From: Luzula sylvatica
Taxonomy: Eukaryota; Streptophyta; Magnoliopsida; Poales; Juncaceae
Assembly (NCBI GenBank): GCA_946800325.1
Contig: OX326957.1
Span: forward strand, 26,693,054-26,757,053
DNA length: 64,000 nt
Direction: 5' to 3'
In this document: piece by piece, positions 60,384-64,000 of the stretch
Numbering within the stretch: position 1 is the first letter of the stretch
Layout of the letters: each line of letters opens with the position of its first letter
Notes under the pieces: generated by a model
Database searches by the model: none
Told to the model about the DNA's origin: nothing
What the model saw: only the letters and a program-made list of their open reading frames with translations
Program-made: the position numbers and the translations under genes

Positions 60384-61541
60384 ACATCGAATAAAATAAT
60401 AAGATGGATACAAAAATAGTCTAATTTTGCATGTTTATTATTTATAATTTGTTATACTAAATCAAATATGATTCATTTCTCGGGTATTACCCGTCGGGTT
60501 CGGATTTAATCCGCCCCGTTGACATCCTCTCTTAATTCAAGGAGGGTGTGGTGGTGGAACTGGAGATGTCCAGTACTTCCAAACTAAGAGATAATTTCCT
60601 TTTCAAATTAGAAGTTCCACCGGTTTCTTGTAATTGGGCCACAAAACAATATACCCTTGCAATAAAATTGACAGGAATCAAATCTTATATCCCAAATATA
60701 TTTTTGAAAAAACTTGGTTTACCATTTATCAAGGTTAATTGATATTACCGGTTAGAGTGTTATGTGTTTAGCAATAACGAACCAAGCCCATATGTGTAAG
60801 TTTCACAAGTGAACCTGTTACTTGGCTGAAGGCATTCCACGTGGACATGGACTATTGGAGGAAAGAAAGATAACTAAAAAGTAGAAACTATTGGTCTACT
60901 ATTCATTCTTCAGTGGAAGAAAGTATTTCAATAAAAAAAACTAATATATTAATTTTTTTGTTGAAAATAATAAATTGTATGTTGTTTGAGATATTCATTT
61001 TGACATCGAAAAATTAAAAATAAACCATTCTTCATTCGAGGTTATATATACTAGTGATTAAATGGTATTAGCGGATATAAGATTTCAAAATTTTCTCGAT
61101 TATATCAAGGTAAAAATAAAAAAAAAAATATTTCGGATTGAGTTCGTAAGAGCGAAACTAGTAGAGTAAAATTGCTCATGATGTACGACAAATTTGAATA
61201 TCGATGAATAAACAATGGGCCACTAATGCCTTATTTTCGAATAATAATTCTTTTTAACTTGCTAAAATTTATTATTATATTAAATATATCATTTATCACT
61301 CGATAAATATTATCACATAATAATGTTGTAATCGATATATTTTTCGCCATGGAACCAGTTATGAGCCCTACAGTAAATTAATGTATACCTAGTTCATTCA
61401 ACAAAAGCTATATCCTTTTTGAACAAGATAGAGAAAGCCTTCAAAATCATTTGAAAGTTATGCCGATCTCTCCAGAACTGCCATAAAATCAAACACCATC
61501 CCTCTAGCTGTACAAGAGACCTAAACCAAACTCCGATTCAA
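60384..61541. other. Intergenic DNA upstream of the CONSTANS-like gene
   Basis: A 195-base open frame at 60548-60742 has no recognisable family and no splice context. From about 61400 the sequence serves as the likely promoter and leader of the CONSTANS-like gene, with no clear TATA box. Confidence 0.5.
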
Positions 61542-62631
61542 ATGGACACTTCCAGTTATTGGGGCCTATCGGTACGGCCATGCGGCGCGTGCCGTGCCGG
61601 CTCATCACAACTGTGTTGCAAAACTTGTGGGAATTTATATCTGTGCCCCACTTGCGACACAGACGGACACTCAAACCACATGCGCGTACCGCTTTGTCAA
61701 GTTTGCGAGCGAAACCCCGCTTCGATAACCTGTGGCGCAGACGCAGCTACTCTTTGTGTGACGTGCGATGCGGATATACACTCGGCAAACCCGCTGGCCA
61801 ATCGTCATGTTCGCGTACCGGTCGTACCGGTTATCGGCATTTTGGGTAAACCGATACTGCTTGTTGGGTTCGATGCAATGTTCGGAGAAGAGGATCGGAG
61901 AGACGAGGCAGAGGCTTCCACGTGGCTACTTGCAGAGCCAACTGGAGATACGAACCACGAGAAAGTGGAGAATAACGAGATTGCGAACGAATTTGATTGG
62001 GGAGTGGATGGTATCAATAAAGGGTTGTACTCACCAGTTTATCAAGAGCCATCTGGAACTTTTTCTCTCACTCATAGTGTAATTTCTCTATGCTAATTAT
62101 ATCTAATCATGTATTTACAATAATTAATGGTTCATAATTCAGTTACTTGAGTATCAGATACAAAAAATCATATGTTACGAGAGATTGTAAATTCAATTTT
62201 CATTGACATCAATGAATAGAAGACAAACGAGATTTTTTTTTATGTATTTACAATATATTCTCAAAAAAAATTAAATTTTTTTTATTATTGGAATTAATTG
62301 TAAATTAATCATTTTTCAGGGGTCTTCGTCGGAGACTGGAGTTGTGCCGGAGATAGAACTACATGGAAAGGATCGAACACCTTCGAGTGGGGATCGAGAG
62401 GCGAGATTGATGAGGTATAGGGAGAAGAGAAAGATCAGAAGATTTGAGAAGACAATCAGATATGCCTCGAGAAAGGCGTACGCGGAGACGAGACCGAGGA
62501 TGAAGGGGAGGTTCGTTAAACGGGCGGAAGGGGAGGCTGAGATCAGCGAGATTTATTCCTCGGCTGCGGCTGCCGTGGCTGCTCTGATAAGTAACTCTAG
62601 TTATGGAGTCGTGCCGTCTTTTTACGATTGA
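61542..62631 (+). CDS. CONSTANS-like B-box/CCT transcription regulator (282 aa)
   Basis: This is a nuclear regulator of the CONSTANS-like family, which links light or photoperiod to flowering or growth. Exons 61542-62078 and 62320-62631 join in frame at CATAGT/GTAATT and TTTTTCAG. The two-exon structure with the intron before CCT is typical. B-box 2 (Cys52-His89, [13 protein letters not shown]...[15 protein letters not shown]) is canonical. B-box 1 (Cys14-His46) is compressed and altered: [11 protein letters not shown] replaces the usual CxADxAxLC, and only two residues separate His43 and His46. CCT lies at about 205-248 ([20 protein letters not shown], then [18 protein letters not shown]). 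The C-terminus carries GVVPSF, the VP motif used for COP1 binding in this family. The middle region is short. Confidence 0.93.
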
Positions 62632-63059
62632 TTTTAAGATTTTATTCACTTCGAGTGGAGCTTAAAAATAGGTCGAATAGTGTTTAGTTTTCTTCTGATT
62701 TCGTTTCTTTTGGCAGAGTTCTTTTAAAAATCTAAAAGAACTCGTAAAATTTGGGTTATTTAAATGAATTTGTAATCGTATACACAGTGGTATTCGCATA
62801 TTTGTAAGAGTATATGAGCCTATAATTCAGATAGATCATGAATGAACATTTAATTTAGATAGAAAAATATACTTGTCAAGATTGCTCTTTTTAAATTCGT
62901 GGGTTAAATCCGACTCATATTTAATATATACACACGTGTTAAATCGTATTTATTTATTCATTTAACATTAAATAATAGATCACTTTATTAATACAATGAG
63001 AAGATCGTAAGAGAACATTCATATCACCATTCACCACTCATTTAAATATGGGTTATGGG
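62632..63059. other. 3' flank of the CONSTANS-like gene
   Basis: T-rich and AT-rich DNA with no gene. The copy of GGTTATGGG at 63051-63059 is the target duplication of the next element. Confidence 0.5.
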
Positions 63060-63594
63060 CAATGTTGTAAAAACCGGGCTATCCGGTCGCGGCGTTAGGC
63101 GCCGAGCAAAAATCCAGATCTGCCCTAATTTTTTTGTCTAGGCGGAATTCCGCCTAAACCCGCCTAAATACCGCCTAGGCGCCGAATAATTCCGTCTAGG
63201 TCAGTCCACTTATTTTTTTTTTAAAGCCCACAACCCATATTTTTTTTTAATGTTTAGTTTCCTTCTATTTATGTGTTTGTTTTATTATTTAGATTGTATT
63301 TTACGCGATTGATATGATCGTGTTTTGCAAGCTGTTTAGATGTGGTATTTTGCGTGGTCGACGTGATCGTGTTTTATGAGATGTTTGAATGTTGTTGATA
63401 TGTCAGTAACTTTATTTTGTGGTTTATTTGAATTTGTGTATAAAAAATTGTAGCACAAATTATAATATATAAAAATTAAGAAATTTGATAAAAAAACTAT
63501 GTAAAATTACAAATCCGTCTAGAGCCGATTAATCCCTCTAGGCGCTAAACGGTGTCCGTCCGCCCGACTAACGCCTAGCGATTTCTGTAACATT
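63060..63594. mobile_element. TIR element (hAT-like MITE), 535 bp, with GGCGCC-rich ends
   Basis: The left end CAATGTTGTAAAAACCGGGC and the right end TTTCTGTAACATT are inverted, and both carry GTTAGGCG/CGCCTA words. GGTTATGGG is duplicated at 63051-63059 and 63595-63603. Confidence 0.8.
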
Positions 63595-63603
63595 GGTTAT
63601 GGG

Positions 63604-64000
63604 AAATGTTACAGAAATCGCTATGCGCTAGTCGGGTGGACGGACACCGTCTAGCGCCTAGAGGGATTAATCGGGGATTAATCGGAGATTAATCTATTCT
63701 AGGCGGATTTGTAATTTTACATAGTTTTTGTCATATTTTTAATTTTTATATATTATAATTTGTGCTACAAATTTTTATACTAAAATAATGTATATTAATT
63801 TTATTTTAGACAACATCCAAACAAATCATAACATGAAATTTACAATATAACATTAACACAAATCCAAATAAACCACAAAATAAAATTACTGACATATCAA
63901 CACATTCTAACTGGTATCATAGTATTTTCCATCCTCCTAGAACGGGTTGTGGGCCTAAAAAAATGCACAAAAAGAAAGAAACTAAACATTAAAAAAGTGG
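63604..64000. mobile_element. Second, inverted copy of the same TIR element, cut by the window end
   Basis: It starts AAATGTTACAGAAATCGCTA directly after the target duplication of the preceding element. It runs as its reverse complement (shared words near TTACATAGTTTTTGTCA and GACATATCAACA). The two form a head-to-head palindrome centred near 63599. Confidence 0.8.

Noticed and set aside
60548..60742. Small open frame before the CONSTANS-like gene
   Set aside because: No family similarity, no splice partners, and it lies in AT-rich intergenic sequence.
62344..62649. Separate gene for the CCT-domain frame
   Set aside because: It joins in frame to the upstream B-box exon through a good GT-AG intron and is exon 2 of the same gene.

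Overview
This window is nuclear DNA of a eudicot plant. It is AT-rich. It holds intron-rich genes with plant-type GT-AG splicing, a class III peroxidase, a CONSTANS-like B-box/CCT factor and a chloroplast LHC-like one-helix protein, plus Ty1/copia, LINE, Helitron, MULE and hAT-type elements. I cannot name the species from the sequence. I see no rRNA, tRNA or CRISPR array.

Layout, left to right. Positions 1-3403 are one arm of a near-identical inverted duplication whose other arm is 31276-35279; the left arm runs off the window. Each arm carries a tandemly duplicated promoter/leader segment and a 125-bp tandem repeat. Positions 4397-5430 are a 1-kb fold-back element. Positions 5431-6463 are microsatellites. 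Positions 6620-21867 are a three-layer nest of Ty1/copia elements. The outer old element has a 5-bp target duplication. Inside it are a partial copia (pol plus one 1.6-kb LTR) and a nearly complete, very young copia element (13056-19833). The young element has 1482-bp LTRs and a TGAAG target duplication but has lost reverse transcriptase and RNase H.

Positions 21868-27800 (segment A) and 38523-46400 (segment B) are diverged parallel copies of one sequence. Comparing them gives empty sites for several insertions. Segment A carries two 9-bp-TSD Mutator-like elements, and one of these is a Pack-MULE holding the start of a DUF1005-type gene. Segment B carries a LINE fragment and a 3.9-kb non-autonomous Helitron. 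Between them lie the right inverted-repeat arm and an extreme poly-G minisatellite (35730-36320, with a 32-nt G run at 37261-37292).

From 46.5 kb onward the window is gene-bearing. It holds a five-exon class III peroxidase (minus strand), COX6B (four exons), a chloroplast-type one-helix LHC-like protein (five exons, one GC-AG intron), the catalytic subunit of mitochondrial NAD-isocitrate dehydrogenase (seven coding exons) and a two-exon CONSTANS-like gene. Small terminal-inverted-repeat elements lie between them. These genes are independent single-copy units. Two feed mitochondrial respiration (COX6B, IDH), one is plastid-related, one is secreted and one is a nuclear regulator.

Exon boundaries were read by eye from splice consensus and protein continuity. 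TE boundaries marked with a TSD were set by matching flanks or by the A/B empty-site comparison.
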